From Gammaproteobacteria bacterium (GTDB lineage: Bacteria; Pseudomonadota; Gammaproteobacteria; Pseudomonadales; Pseudohongiellaceae), in NCBI GenBank assembly GCA_029245395.1, contig JAQWPL010000007.1, positions 1 through 64,000 of the forward strand: DNA of 64,000 nucleotides, read 5' to 3'. Position 1 is the stretch's first letter. Each line of letters starts with the position of its first letter. This document shows, piece after piece, positions 63,796-64,000 of the stretch. The notes beneath the pieces are model-generated. The model was not told the DNA's origin. It saw only the letters and a list, made by a program, of their open reading frames with translations, and made no database searches. Both the position numbers and the translations under genes were made by a program.

Positions 63796-63922
63796 GATTT
63801 ATTTTCTTGCGTTTTAAATTCTGGCAAACGCATTCAAATTCAAGCTGGCAATTATTGGTAGATATTTCTGCTTTTGATGGCCCTGCAGTTCTATTTCAAT
63901 TCAAGTGTTGGAGAAAATATTA

Positions 63923-64000
63923 ATGAAGATGTTGCTGATTATTTTCGCTTTCTTTTCCTGTTTCGCAAATGCCCAGGACCTGGTAATTACCAATGCCCGG
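63923..64000 (+). CDS. Probable secreted amidohydrolase, 5' end only
   Basis: ATG 63923 with GGAG upstream begins a signal peptide (MLLIIFAFFSCFANAQ) followed by DLVITNAR, the usual first strand of amidohydrolase-superfamily enzymes (next would come a metal-binding HxH beyond the window). Only 26 codons are visible. The DUF6152 gene precedes it by 127 bases. Confidence 0.55.
   Translation, partial: MKMLLIIFAFFSCFANAQDLVITNAR

Noticed and set aside
1-64000. CRISPR array, tRNA or rRNA genes, prophage or integrated plasmid modules
   Set aside because: No regularly spaced identical repeats, cloverleaf sequences, integrase, structural phage or conjugation genes were found.

Overview
The window looks like the chromosome of a marine-type gammaproteobacterium of moderate GC. 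The signs are 6S RNA placed between fau and zapA, the ygfB-pepP-ubiH cluster, tkt-pgk-fba, phoB-phoR, an imelysin iron cluster and a heavy load of PQQ-dependent dehydrogenases. The mixture recalls Pseudohongiella/OM182-like lineages, but that placement is an inference from gene content only. No tRNA, rRNA or CRISPR array was seen.

Layout. 0-3.5 kb: an IS110 transposase remnant, then an AT-rich patch with an acyltransferase, a sulfotransferase and a P-loop/methyltransferase fusion. 3.6-11.3 kb: a TonB-like periplasmic protein, a three-gene ABC exporter (membrane-fusion lipoprotein, ATPase, permease), a PQQ alcohol dehydrogenase and a membrane zinc protease. 11.3-13.3 kb: a pseudogene, a DODA-type dioxygenase and a truncated hemoglobin that lacks its proximal histidine. 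13.4-22.8 kb: the methyl cycle (ahcY, metK) and sugar phosphate metabolism (tkt, pgk, fba, rpiA). 22.9-28.4 kb: fau, 6S RNA, zapA, a ZapB-like protein, ygfB, pepP, ubiH. 28.4-34.7 kb: an OprP-like porin with a probable Pho box, a trp attenuator (leader peptide with three consecutive Trp codons) in front of a fused TrpE-TrpG gene, and a DEAD-box helicase. 34-38.3 kb: an ECF sigma/anti-sigma pair and PhoB-PhoR. 38.4-45.3 kb: an iron-related set (imelysin, di-heme protein, imelysin, DUF1513, MauG-like peroxidase, siderophore-interacting flavoprotein) with a Fur box.

45.4-54 kb is the most unusual part. A redoxin/DsbD-like protein has an in-frame TGA exactly where homologues have the first Cys of the CxxC motif, followed by a SECIS-like hairpin, so it is a probable selenoprotein. 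Next come an rRNA methyltransferase and queH, then a broken ECF sigma factor, anti-sigma factor and membrane protein, a tandem pair of unrecognised proteins, and a DUF2235 gene cut by a single stop. 54-64 kb returns to secreted oxidative metabolism: two more PQQ dehydrogenases (one with the Asp-Tyr-Asp pattern linked to lanthanide use), an orphan ModA-like binding protein, NHL and NIPSNAP proteins, an FAH-family hydrolase, a DUF6152 protein and the start of a probable amidohydrolase.

Several dispersed repeat families sit between genes: nested GGCGGAGATCG palindromes, a roughly 30-bp GTCTGCTTT palindrome present three times, REP-like hairpins ending in gggg/cccc, and degenerate short-period repeats. 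Together with the repeated nonsense and frameshift lesions they suggest a genome with ongoing local gene decay.
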